Source of the DNA: Temnopleurus reevesii
Taxonomy: Eukaryota; Echinodermata; Echinoidea; Temnopleuroida; Temnopleuridae
DNA length: 58,029 nt
Reading direction: 5' to 3'
Assembly: GCA_036244855.1 (NCBI GenBank)
Contig: BQKZ01002248.1
Span: 1-58,029 of the forward strand
Both the position numbers and the translations under genes were made by a program. How positions within the stretch are numbered: position 1 is the stretch's first letter; each line of letters opens with the position of its first letter. The notes beneath the pieces were generated by a model that saw only the letters and a program-made list of their open reading frames with translations, ran no database searches and was not told where the DNA came from. This document shows, in pieces, positions 57,801-58,029 of the stretch.

Positions 57801-57861
57801 ACAACCTTGCAGTATCTTGTGAGACTACCACCCTTCACACAGATGTTCCTCCATTACCAAG
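9213..57861 (+). CDS. LYST: LYST orthologue (lysosomal trafficking regulator, BEACH protein), 39 exons, 3' end beyond window
   Basis: LYST is a giant cytosolic BEACH-family protein that controls the size and fusion/fission of lysosomes and lysosome-related organelles; its loss causes Chediak-Higashi syndrome in mammals. Conceptual splicing of 39 exons gives about 3,360 codons with phase preserved at every junction. Landmarks that match vertebrate LYST in order: HGRGWLLL near residue 108, a [10 protein letters not shown] block and GICCC in exon 5, GGYEADSE in exon 7, a concanavalin A-like module in exons 11-15, [13 protein letters not shown] in exon 35, a PH-like domain in exons 36-37, and BEACH motifs [21 protein letters not shown] and [13 protein letters not shown] in exons 38-39. 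Human LYST is about 3,800 residues, so the missing part is the rest of BEACH plus the WD40 repeats. The start is the first in-frame ATG after a TAG at 9204. One in-frame TAA (46625) interrupts exon 25. Family identity is very secure; exact edges of weaker exons are less so. Confidence 0.96.
9297..10722. other. LYST intron 1
   Basis: AT-rich, GT..AG bounded. I see no transposon ends or coding homology; short antisense open frame 9937-10173 has no support. Confidence 0.6.
10723..10814 (+). CDS. LYST: LYST exon 2
   Basis: 92 nt between a TTATTACAG acceptor and a GTAAGT donor, phase 0 in, phase 2 out (residues about 29-59). It encodes [16 protein letters not shown] and ends in LYNFW/C, an amphipathic helical stretch. 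It is short but open, and its phase matches both neighbours. Confidence 0.8.
11186..11226 (+). repeat. (AAT)n-TATAGGGCGC repeat fragment
   Basis: AATAATAATAAC-type start, then AACATTTTAATATAGGGCGC, cut off by the adjoining MITE. It belongs to the same family as 18078-18180, 20924-21005 and 50965-51060. Confidence 0.55.
11227..11433 (-). mobile_element. 207-bp MITE with telomere-like core, copy 1
   Basis: Ends are inverted: GTGACAAATGCTCCGGCGAC on the left against the reverse complement of GCCGGAGCAAATGTCGGGTCAC on the right. The core holds degenerate CCCTAA repeats. It is nearly identical, in opposite orientation, to 18281-18487, and of the same length. Open frames across it are translated repeat. 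Confidence 0.85.
11940..12171 (+). CDS. LYST: LYST exon 3 (HGRGWLLL motif)
   Basis: 232 nt, phase 2 in, 0 out (residues about 59-136), between a TTTTAACAG acceptor and GTGAGA donor. The C-terminal end [15 protein letters not shown] corresponds to the YLVHGRGFLLLTKL region near the N-terminus of vertebrate LYST, which anchors the start of the gene. The longer open frame around it (11857-12273) runs into both introns and is not the real exon. Confidence 0.88.
12438..12627 (+). repeat. (GAT)n microsatellite, imperfect
   Basis: Almost uninterrupted GAT units with GAC, GGT and AAT variants for about 190 bp. The Met-rich and His-rich open frames here (both strands) are only this repeat read in frame. 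Confidence 0.95.
13028..13870. mobile_element. Foldback element with about 225-bp inverted arms, host of a nested MITE
   Basis: Left arm 13028-13493 (without the nested MITE, about 226 bp) pairs with right arm 13648-13870. Outer ends are AAAGGG.AACC and GGTTCCCCTTT; inner landmarks are GACAACTCCTCATTCACT and AGTGAATGAGGAGTTGTC, and GATGGGGATCTGTGC with GCACAGATCCCCATGA. Removing 13083-13319 restores colinearity of the arms. Confidence 0.85.
13083..13319. mobile_element. Nested Harbinger-like MITE, 237 bp, CAG target duplication
   Basis: Terminal inverted repeats of about 28 bp: GGCCCGAATTCTGAAAACTG on the left and CAGTTTTCATAATACGGGCC on the right. It is flanked by CAG at 13080-13082 and 13320-13322. 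A 3-bp CWG or TWA duplication is typical of PIF/Harbinger elements; assignment is inference because there is no transposase. Confidence 0.82.
17901..17991 (+). CDS. LYST: LYST exon 4
   Basis: 91 nt after a 5.7-kb intron, phase 0 in, 1 out (residues 137-167). It encodes [18 protein letters not shown] and KVPVK, matching the leucine-rich helix and the KIPVQ stretch of vertebrate LYST. The acceptor is TTGATTGCAG and the donor GTAAGA. Confidence 0.85.
18078..18180 (+). repeat. (AAT)n-TATATAGCGG repeat
   Basis: GATAATAACAATGATAATG then ACATTTTATATAGCGGTTAA; same family as 11186, 20924 and 50965. MITE copy 2 begins 100 bp downstream. Confidence 0.55.
18281..18487 (+). mobile_element. 207-bp MITE with telomere-like core, copy 2
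   Basis: Opposite orientation to 11227-11433. Ends GTGACCCGACAGTTGCTCCG and CACCGGAGCATTTGTCA. The core has TTAGGG-type repeats. TTTCAAAC occurs at 18272-18279 and 18494-18501, a candidate 8-bp target duplication that would suggest a hAT-like origin, but the exact ends are ambiguous. Confidence 0.85.
19008..19960. mobile_element. Possible inverted-repeat element around the assembly gap
   Basis: TTTCGTCTGCTAGC...GGGGCTACCATTTTG at about 19137-19175 is answered in reverse complement by CAAAATGGCAGCCCCCTT...GCAGACGAAA at about 19810-19850. The middle is lost in the N run, so size and identity cannot be judged. Confidence 0.5.
19364..19646. other. Assembly gap (283 N)
   Basis: Run of N inside LYST intron 4. 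Open frames across it are artefacts. Both sides are repetitive and inverted relative to each other, a plausible cause of the gap. Confidence 1.
19955..20060 (+). repeat. Dispersed repeat, copy B
   Basis: Colinear with 2824-2935 (AAAGGAGGACTC..., CTTGCTCTGATTCAAAGC, CAGACAAACA). It follows the gap-spanning inverted-repeat element, so the two may be one unit. Confidence 0.6.
20924..21005 (+). repeat. (AAT)-TATATAGCGC repeat
   Basis: TAATAATGCAATATATATAGCGCACATATCAACC..., ending GTGCTCAAGGCGCTTTAAAG. It has the fullest copy of the conserved part of this family in the window. Confidence 0.65.
22913..22992 (+). repeat. tRNA-derived SINE-like fragment
   Basis: TTGGTTCAATCATTAGAGCG resembles a tRNA D-arm/A box, and GGTGCGATTCC resembles the B box (GGTTCGANNCC) with one mismatch, at tRNA-like spacing, after GGTCCAGG. 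The anticodon stem does not pair well and the acceptor ends do not match, so this is a tRNA-derived repeat or pseudo-tRNA, not a working tRNA. Confidence 0.6.
24712..25005 (+). repeat. (TTC)n-type polypyrimidine tract
   Basis: About 290 bp of almost pure C and T on the + strand, rich in TTCTTC. The Phe/Leu-rich open frame 24712-25017 is this tract. Such mirror-type tracts can form triplex DNA (general knowledge). Confidence 0.95.
25486..28538 (+). CDS. LYST: LYST exon 5, giant 3,053-nt exon (N-terminal ARM/HEAT-like region)
   Basis: This exon is open for 1,018 codons (residues 167-1184), from TTTTTTCAG to GAG|GTAAGT. After a basic and serine-rich start it enters leucine-rich helical sequence typical of the LYST N-terminal ARM/HEAT-like solenoid: [15 protein letters not shown] near its start (vertebrate FDLCHVLLSLLEKVC), then KKAKLEYLH, a His-rich [10 protein letters not shown] block, GICCC, and [11 protein letters not shown]. 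Ser/Thr/Asp-rich disordered tracts (about 27240-27300, 27720-27840, 27920-27960, 28120-28160) separate the helical blocks. It is strikingly GC-richer than the surrounding introns. Antisense open frames across it (26171-26764, 27641-28261) are shadows. Confidence 0.97.
28622..28800. mobile_element. Diverged Tourist-like MITE
   Basis: Starts GGGGATGTTGCTACAAAG and ends GGAAAACACCCC, with internal GATCGCAAATC and TGCAACTTGCGATCAATTAC. Related to 37351-37538. Flanks TTA (left) and TTG (right) suggest a decayed TTA target duplication. Confidence 0.7.
30596..30732. mobile_element. 137-bp Harbinger-like MITE, CTG target duplication
   Basis: GGGCCTGTAACATAAAAGA on the left and TCTTTTATGTTACAGGCCC on the right are exact inverted repeats, flanked by CTG at 30593-30595 and 30733-30735. 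No coding capacity. Confidence 0.85.
30923..31090 (+). CDS. LYST: LYST exon 6
   Basis: 168 nt, 56 codons, phase 0 in and out (residues 1185-1240), helical and leucine-rich ([17 protein letters not shown]). Its last 63 nt (31028-31090, [13 protein letters not shown]...) and the following intron sequence are copied three more times downstream. Donor GTGAGT is strong. Confidence 0.9.
31174..31236 (+). CDS. Duplicate mini-exon 6-copy 2 (possible alternative exon)
   Basis: Exact-length copy of the last 63 nt (21 codons) of LYST exon 6. It differs by one synonymous change (CAG to CAA), has AG immediately upstream and an intact GTGAGT donor, and is phase 0 at both ends, so inclusion would add 21 residues without breaking the frame. 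The sequence before the AG (GATAAAAATCCAG) lacks a good polypyrimidine tract, because in exon 6 this point is coding and not an intron end. Whether it is ever spliced in is unknown. Confidence 0.35.
31329..31391 (+). CDS. Duplicate mini-exon 6-copy 3 (possible alternative exon)
   Basis: Second intact copy of the 63-nt exon 6 end, 155 bp after copy 2. The only coding difference I see is a synonymous CCA to CCT. AG upstream and GTGAGT downstream are kept and phase is 0/0. The same caution about the weak acceptor applies. Confidence 0.35.
31484..31546 (+). pseudogene. Decayed fourth copy of exon 6 end
   Basis: Fourth copy in the 155-bp array. It has a Ser-to-Tyr change, an in-frame TGA at codon 15 and a weakened donor (GTGCTA), so it cannot be a useful exon. 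Contrast with the two intact copies just upstream. Confidence 0.75.
31838..31991 (+). CDS. LYST: LYST exon 7 (GGYEADSE motif)
   Basis: 154 nt, phase 0 in, 1 out (residues 1241-1292). Acidic, with [14 protein letters not shown] matching the EEGYEADSE motif of vertebrate LYST. Acceptor TTTTGCCTAG, donor GTAAGA. Confidence 0.92.
31992..33590. other. LYST intron 7
   Basis: 1.6 kb, AT-rich. I see no recognisable element or exon. Confidence 0.55.
33591..33655 (+). CDS. LYST: LYST exon 8
   Basis: 65 nt, phase 1 in, 0 out (residues 1292-1313). It encodes [17 protein letters not shown]; vertebrate LYST has a comparable NLTQGEIIYPE just before CMLELNLL. Acceptor TTTCACAATAG, donor GTAAGA. Confidence 0.88.
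34045..34114 (+). repeat. (GAT)n microsatellite, perfect
   Basis: Uninterrupted GAT run of about 23 units in LYST intron 8, followed by a TACATGTACATGT palindrome. Confidence 0.97.
34233..34434 (+). CDS. LYST: LYST exon 9
   Basis: 202 nt, phase 0 in, 1 out (residues 1314-1381). Begins [10 protein letters not shown] and continues with a leucine-rich helical repeat and [16 protein letters not shown], resembling ARM-like repeats. Phases fit exons 8 and 10. Confidence 0.9.
34531..34693 (+). repeat. Degenerate (GAT)n array
   Basis: GAT units with many GAC, GGT, AAT variants, in LYST intron 9. The Met/Val-rich and Ile-rich open frames here are repeat-derived. Confidence 0.9.
34884..34993 (+). CDS. 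LYST: LYST exon 10
   Basis: 110 nt, phase 1 in, 0 out (residues 1381-1417): [19 protein letters not shown] then [11 protein letters not shown]. It aligns with the vertebrate segment LTLLLRIFLEKSPCTKILL. Acceptor ATGTTTCAG, donor GTAAGT. Confidence 0.9.
35641..35995 (+). CDS. LYST: LYST exon 11 (start of concanavalin A-like module)
   Basis: 355 nt, phase 0 in, 1 out (residues 1418-1536). It contains [12 protein letters not shown] and then [19 protein letters not shown], the counterpart of the SVSLWFNVE strand that opens the concanavalin A-like domain in LYST-type BEACH proteins. A lysine/arginine-rich stretch (KKSKTRTRH) follows, as in vertebrates (KKIKKRNK). The exon ends at AGCT|gtgaga; reading past it gives a false longer frame. 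Confidence 0.9.
36229..36379 (+). CDS. LYST: LYST exon 12 (concanavalin A-like module)
   Basis: 151 nt, phase 1 in, 2 out (residues 1536-1586). [27 protein letters not shown] corresponds to the HIISLGSKALMIQVW strands of vertebrate LYST. No open frame of useful length marks it, but splice sites (TTTTTCAG / GTAATG) and phase fit. Confidence 0.9.
36900..37035 (+). CDS. LYST: LYST exon 13 (concanavalin A-like module)
   Basis: 136 nt, phase 2 in, 0 out (residues 1586-1631). Contains [14 protein letters not shown], the strand signature WxHLVxTY of this lectin-like fold. Ends ATG|gtgaga; the open frame continuing to 37248 is intron. Confidence 0.92.
37351..37538. mobile_element. 188-bp Tourist/Harbinger-like MITE, TAA target duplication
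   Basis: Begins GGGGGTGTTATTCAAAATTT, ends AACTTTTGAACAACACCCCC, and is flanked by TAA at 37348-37350 and 37539-37541. Contains GCGATTGATCGCAAATCAAT. It sits 84 bp before exon 14. Assignment rests on TIR form and 3-bp TWA duplication. Confidence 0.85.
37622..37817 (+). CDS. LYST: LYST exon 14 (concanavalin A-like module)
   Basis: 196 nt, phase 0 in, 1 out (residues 1632-1697). [28 protein letters not shown] and [11 protein letters not shown] match the ISIWVSGQRKPDVTLDF / FCMIGHCL / WDLGNLLLFNG strands of vertebrate LYST. Donor is GTTAGT. Confidence 0.93.
38256..38452 (+). CDS. LYST: LYST exon 15
   Basis: 197 nt, phase 1 in, 0 out (residues 1697-1762). [26 protein letters not shown] follows the concanavalin A-like module as QEAFYLYACGPNHTSVMPC does in vertebrates. 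The tail ([15 protein letters not shown]) is charged and helical. Confidence 0.92.
38453..39169. other. LYST intron 15
   Basis: 0.7 kb, AT-rich, with a short (CTTCTA)n run near 38846. Nothing else seen. Confidence 0.5.
39170..39412 (+). CDS. LYST: LYST exon 16
   Basis: 243 nt, phase 0 in and out (residues 1763-1843). [19 protein letters not shown] and [15 protein letters not shown] align with SLSVVYTTYCPAQYTIYE and HEIGGTGIFVFLFAR of vertebrate LYST. Donor GTAGGC is slightly weak but the homology ends exactly there. Confidence 0.93.
39865..40038 (+). CDS. LYST: LYST exon 17
   Basis: 174 nt, phase 0/0 (residues 1844-1901). [21 protein letters not shown] is a helical ARM-like repeat matching VVELSSCEETQALALRVIL. 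Acceptor TTTATTCAG, donor GTGAGA. Confidence 0.92.
40429..40710 (+). CDS. LYST: LYST exon 18
   Basis: 282 nt, phase 0/0 (residues 1902-1995). It begins [11 protein letters not shown], contains [18 protein letters not shown] and ends [18 protein letters not shown], parallel to LLEGCCGEDI, NAIIQDVKLLEELLLDW and IKQLLKAQVVHHFLLTC in vertebrates. Confidence 0.93.
41103..41301 (+). CDS. LYST: LYST exon 19
   Basis: 199 nt, phase 0 in, 1 out (residues 1996-2062). Contains [24 protein letters not shown], matching [24 protein letters not shown], one of the best conserved mid-protein blocks of LYST. Confidence 0.95.
41302..42094. other. LYST intron 19
   Basis: 0.8 kb. Starts with a 22-bp segment (AAGAAACCCTAATGATGATG) present twice in tandem. 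Otherwise unremarkable. Confidence 0.55.
42095..42220 (+). CDS. LYST: LYST exon 20
   Basis: 126 nt, phase 1/1 (residues 2062-2104). [23 protein letters not shown] begins the poorly conserved, probably disordered linker. Acceptor CTCTTCAG and donor GTAAGT are good; the phase matches exons 19 and 21. Confidence 0.85.
42750..43352 (+). CDS. LYST: LYST exon 21 (acidic, serine-rich disordered segment)
   Basis: 603 nt, phase 1/1 (residues 2104-2305). It is dominated by Asp, Glu, Ser, Gly and Lys, including [16 protein letters not shown] and runs such as [13 protein letters not shown]. It ends with [20 protein letters not shown], which resembles the serine-rich end of the vertebrate linker. I see no folded domain; many Ser in acidic context could be CK2-type phosphorylation sites (inference). 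Length and composition differ from human LYST in this region. Confidence 0.88.
43673..43980 (+). CDS. LYST: LYST exon 22
   Basis: 308 nt, phase 1 in, 0 out (residues 2305-2407). Ends in conserved helices: [47 protein letters not shown], matching CGLYELLSGVLLILPD and MDKLIQADTLLVLVNHPS of vertebrates. The donor GTAACG lies just before a piggyBac-like insertion. Confidence 0.93.
44001..44768. mobile_element. 768-bp non-autonomous piggyBac-like element between TTAA sites
   Basis: Flanked by TTAA at 43997-44000 and 44769-44772. Termini are CCCTATT...AATAGGG, as expected for piggyBac-type ends (CCC.../...GGG at TTAA). Just inside each end is a G-run/TCAATTTGA/C-run palindrome (about 44014-44041 and 44705-44730). 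The inside has GC-rich ends (CGCGATCGCG-like) and an AT-rich middle with no transposase. It lies in LYST intron 22, 20 bp after exon 22. Confidence 0.88.
45191..45360 (+). CDS. LYST: LYST exon 23
   Basis: 170 nt, phase 0 in, 2 out (residues 2408-2464). [23 protein letters not shown] and [14 protein letters not shown] match [23 protein letters not shown] and FFGRHIGLDEE. No long frame covers it because the donor GTAAGG follows directly. Confidence 0.93.
45674..45703 (+). repeat. (ATT)n microsatellite
   Basis: About ten ATT units in LYST intron 23. Confidence 0.95.
45866..45995 (+). CDS. LYST: LYST exon 24
   Basis: 130 nt, phase 2 in, 0 out (residues 2464-2507). [28 protein letters not shown] aligns with [22 protein letters not shown]. 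Acceptor ATGATCAG, donor GTGAGT. Confidence 0.9.
46108..46282. mobile_element. Short MITE, 9-bp inverted ends (CAGAGCTGC)
   Basis: CAGAGCTGC at 46108-46116 and GCAGCTCTG at 46274-46282. The left part has CCCGATTTAAGAGGAGACTCCC, the right part AGAGAAAGATCTCCCTGA, imperfectly complementary. A CAG.G...C.CTG end form is common in hAT-type MITEs, but I found no convincing 8-bp duplication. It lies in intron 24. Confidence 0.65.
46529..46710 (+). CDS. LYST: LYST exon 25, carries an in-frame TAA
   Basis: 182 nt, phase 0 in, 2 out (about codons 2508-2568). [25 protein letters not shown] matches [20 protein letters not shown] of vertebrates, and homology resumes after the stop ([16 protein letters not shown] versus ACDIQQLFIAVTIHAC). 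Codon 33 of the exon (46625-46627) is TAA. Acceptor TTTCAG, donor GTAAGT and the phases to exons 24 and 26 are intact, and no GT..AG pair I can see would neatly skip only the stop. Either a real nonsense allele or a base-call/assembly error; the rest of the exon looks functional. Confidence 0.85.
46625..46627 (+). other. LYST: In-frame stop codon within conserved LYST exon 25
   Basis: Counting from the acceptor at 46528/46529 in phase 0, the 33rd codon is TAA, between GCA TCC and GTG GAT. It would end the product at about residue 2,540 of roughly 3,800, before the PH-BEACH and WD40 domains. A single substitution, for example from CAA, would account for it. Confidence 0.85.
47133..47171 (+). 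repeat. (TC)n tract forming exon 26 acceptor region
   Basis: CTCTCTCTCTCTCTC followed by CTCTATGTCACTCTCTTTAG; the microsatellite supplies the polypyrimidine tract of LYST exon 26. Confidence 0.85.
47172..47413 (+). CDS. LYST: LYST exon 26
   Basis: 242 nt, phase 2 in, 1 out (residues 2568-2649). [23 protein letters not shown] matches SGSQYFRVIEDLIVMLGYL in vertebrates, and the helices [17 protein letters not shown] follow. The acceptor is preceded by a (TC)n run that makes a strong polypyrimidine tract. Donor is GTATTC. Confidence 0.9.
48055..48120 (+). CDS. LYST: LYST exon 27 (short, weak donor)
   Basis: 66 nt, phase 1/1 (residues 2649-2671): [21 protein letters not shown]. Good acceptor (TTTTCACCAG); the donor GTCATT is weak. 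It lies in the variable serine-rich linker where alternative splicing would be tolerated. Composition is coding-like compared with flanking AT-rich intron. Confidence 0.6.
48634..48687 (+). CDS. LYST: Possible 54-nt cassette exon 27a of LYST
   Basis: 54 nt, 18 codons, bounded by AAAG and G|GTACTT, phase 1/1 so it can be included or skipped without changing frame. It encodes a basic, serine-rich piece ([16 protein letters not shown]) similar in character to the KRKSIAGPRKF part of the vertebrate linker. The acceptor lacks a good pyrimidine tract, so this is tentative. Confidence 0.45.
49610..49800 (+). repeat. Degenerate tetranucleotide repeat (GATA/GATT/GAAT)
   Basis: Mixed AGATTGATAAAT- and TAGATAGATAAATGAATG-type units. 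A similar AATGAATAGATGAATG stretch lies at 55405-55465 in intron 35. Confidence 0.75.
50089..50232 (+). CDS. LYST: LYST exon 28
   Basis: 144 nt, phase 1/1 (residues 2671-2719): [21 protein letters not shown] and [20 protein letters not shown]. Acceptor TAATCCCACAG, donor GTACTA. Not clearly alignable to human LYST by eye, but phase and coding character fit. Confidence 0.78.
50965..51060 (+). repeat. (AAT)n-TATATAGCGC repeat
   Basis: Long AATAAT run, then CAGTTCTTATATAGCGCTAA and AGTCTCTAAGCAATCTAC. Most typical copy of this family in the window, in LYST intron 28 about 90 bp before exon 29. Confidence 0.7.
51148..51306 (+). CDS. LYST: LYST exon 29
   Basis: 159 nt, phase 1/1 (residues 2719-2772). 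Ends [22 protein letters not shown], matching ETELAQRLQRLTVLAVNRIIYQ of vertebrate LYST. Begins [16 protein letters not shown], comparable to the QTESLLMKMRS stretch. Acceptor CACACAG, donor GTAAGA. Confidence 0.93.
51757..51830 (+). repeat. (GAT)n microsatellite
   Basis: GATGAAGATGAAGAT then perfect GAT units in LYST intron 29, ending about 70 bp before exon 30. Confidence 0.95.
51902..52011 (+). CDS. LYST: LYST exon 30
   Basis: 110 nt, phase 1 in, 0 out (residues 2772-2808). It encodes [24 protein letters not shown], similar to FNPFQKEIFTYLVEGFKVSIG. Acceptor CCCATTTTAG, donor GTAGGT. Confidence 0.88.
52369..52572 (+). CDS. LYST: LYST exon 31
   Basis: 204 nt, phase 0/0 (residues 2809-2876). 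[26 protein letters not shown] matches [26 protein letters not shown]. Its last third is partly duplicated about 200 bp downstream. Donor GTAGTA is weak; homology and phase support it. Confidence 0.92.
52693..52770 (+). pseudogene. Relic duplicate of the 3' part of exon 31
   Basis: About 75 bp resembles exon 31 from roughly 52493 on: shared CTGCAGGTGGC, then AAGGCTA.GCAGAT, then a GCAGGAGTAGT-like end similar to the donor region. Translated it reads [15 protein letters not shown] versus [15 protein letters not shown] in the exon. It lacks a good donor and runs into a (GAT)n array. A shorter echo (CTGCTGCAGGTGC) occurs near 52905. Confidence 0.6.
52780..52824 (+). repeat. Short (GAT)n array
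   Basis: GAT, GGT and AAT units directly after the exon 31 relic. Confidence 0.85.
53157..53333 (+). CDS. LYST: LYST exon 32
   Basis: 177 nt, phase 0/0 (residues 2877-2935). [22 protein letters not shown] matches GAKLVLYLSELIHNHQGELTE; ECGFQSF and [12 protein letters not shown] parallel LCGHKCI and KADLIKMIKEE. Acceptor CCCCCCTCCAG, donor GTAAGG. Confidence 0.94.
53800..53940 (+). CDS. LYST: LYST exon 33
   Basis: 141 nt, phase 0/0 (residues 2936-2982). Charged helical segment: [34 protein letters not shown], comparable to [30 protein letters not shown]. Acceptor TCTGTATAG, donor GTAAGT. Confidence 0.93.
54342..54466 (+). CDS. LYST: LYST exon 34
   Basis: 125 nt, phase 0 in, 2 out (residues 2983-3024). 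[22 protein letters not shown] and [14 protein letters not shown] match [21 protein letters not shown] and RHWQELIQQLTHDR directly upstream of the pre-BEACH tryptophan motif. No long frame covers it. Confidence 0.94.
54860..55108 (+). CDS. LYST: LYST exon 35 ([10 protein letters not shown] motif)
   Basis: 249 nt, phase 2/2 (residues 3024-3107). [20 protein letters not shown] and RRRLQRCHL are nearly identical to vertebrate LYST ([29 protein letters not shown]), followed by KPLSYLFD. This block links the helical region to the PH-like domain. Acceptor TGTATTTAG, donor GTAATT. Confidence 0.96.
55601..55730 (+). CDS. LYST: LYST exon 36 (PH-like domain start)
   Basis: 130 nt, phase 2 in, 0 out (residues 3107-3150). 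[28 protein letters not shown] matches [26 protein letters not shown], the first strands of the PH-like domain that packs against BEACH. Donor GTATCT. Confidence 0.95.
55731..56452. other. LYST intron 36
   Basis: 0.7 kb, AT-rich. I see only loosely repeated ACCATGG-type words (about 56180-56340). No exon seen. Confidence 0.5.
56453..56605 (+). CDS. LYST: LYST exon 37 (PH-like domain end)
   Basis: 153 nt, phase 0/0 (residues 3151-3201). [24 protein letters not shown] and [14 protein letters not shown] match [24 protein letters not shown] and LTNGRTLLLAFDNT: the last strands and C-terminal helix of the PH-like domain. Confidence 0.97.
56928..56946 (+). repeat. (CA)n microsatellite before exon 38
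   Basis: About nine CA units, 30 bp upstream of the exon 38 acceptor. Confidence 0.9.
56976..57287 (+). CDS. LYST: LYST exon 38 (BEACH domain start)
   Basis: 312 nt, phase 0/0 (residues 3202-3305). Opens with a helix ([16 protein letters not shown]), then [40 protein letters not shown] and DLTKPVAVQ, the signature start of the BEACH fold. A (CA)n run lies just before the acceptor. Confidence 0.98.
57475..57520 (+). repeat. Tandem repeat, 14-bp unit
   Basis: TAATAAAATTTG repeated three to four times with small changes in LYST intron 38. Confidence 0.75.
57699..57861 (+). CDS. LYST: LYST exon 39 (BEACH domain, last exon in window)
   Basis: 163 nt, phase 0 in, 1 out (residues 3306-3360). [29 protein letters not shown] match the BEACH core of vertebrate LYST. 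Donor is G|gtgaat. The next exon should start in phase 1 to the right of the window. Confidence 0.97.
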
Positions 57862-57964
57862 GTGAATATATAAGTGATGAGAATAAATATTGATGATGAA
57901 CACTAAGATAGTGGTAGTAGTGAGGATGATAAATCTGATAATGAAGGTCATGTTAATGTAGCTA

Positions 57965-57998
57965 GTGATGATGACTACAATGACGACTCTGATGATGG

Positions 57999-58029
<31 letters not shown>
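57965..58029 (+). repeat. (GAT)n microsatellite reaching the window edge
   Basis: GAT/GAC units running off the end of the window, in the intron after LYST exon 39. Confidence 0.9.

Noticed and set aside
9213..57861. The whole locus as a processed or dead pseudogene
   Set aside because: Introns are present, about 39 exons keep phase and splice sites, and only one stop is seen.
9213..57861. Assignment to another BEACH protein (WDFY3, NBEA, LRBA, NSMAF)
   Set aside because: Order and wording of conserved blocks across the whole length, including [21 protein letters not shown] and [10 protein letters not shown], fit LYST specifically.

Overview
This window is AT-rich, intron-dense animal DNA, not bacterial. 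It carries one recognisable protein-coding gene, on the + strand, that starts near 9.2 kb and runs off the right edge: an orthologue of LYST (lysosomal trafficking regulator, the gene mutated in Chediak-Higashi syndrome). The host is probably a marine invertebrate deuterostome. The (GAT)n arrays, frequent TACATGTA-type motifs, the (AAT)n/TATATAGCGC repeat family and abundant short inverted-repeat transposons look most like a sea urchin or other echinoderm, but that is an inference from repeat style and not proven here.

Layout. 1-9162 holds no supportable gene: a GC-rich left edge, several hairpins, a ~100-bp minisatellite (about 5.15-5.55 kb) and a multi-arm foldback element (about 6.67-7.25 kb). 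Coding begins with ATG at 9213. I placed 39 coding exons (plus one possible 54-nt cassette exon), nearly all with canonical GT..AG boundaries and with reading phase that closes at every junction. They encode about 3,360 residues before the window ends inside the BEACH domain. The rest of BEACH and the WD40 repeats must lie to the right. Exon 5 is a single 3,053-nt exon coding about a third of the visible protein.

Protein plan: N-terminal helical, ARM/HEAT-like region (exons 1-10), a concanavalin A-like module (exons 11-15), a further helical region with a lineage-specific acidic, serine-rich segment (exon 21), a conserved pre-BEACH region (exons 31-35), the PH-like domain (exons 36-37) and the start of BEACH (exons 38-39).

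The introns are a small museum of non-autonomous DNA transposons: a 768-bp piggyBac-like element between TTAA sites, three Harbinger/Tourist-like MITEs with 3-bp target duplications (CAG, TAA, CTG), one of them nested inside the arm of a large foldback element, two inverted copies of a 207-bp MITE whose core is telomere-like sequence, a tRNA-derived SINE-like piece, and a scaffold gap (19364-19646).

Most worth checking: (1) an in-frame TAA inside conserved exon 25 (46625), which would cut the protein before its PH-BEACH-WD40 end; (2) a 155-bp tandem array that copied the last 63 coding bases of exon 6 with its splice donor, giving two intact, in-frame, synonymous extra mini-exons and one decayed copy; (3) a relic duplicate of part of exon 31. 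I did not find a new multi-gene system here.
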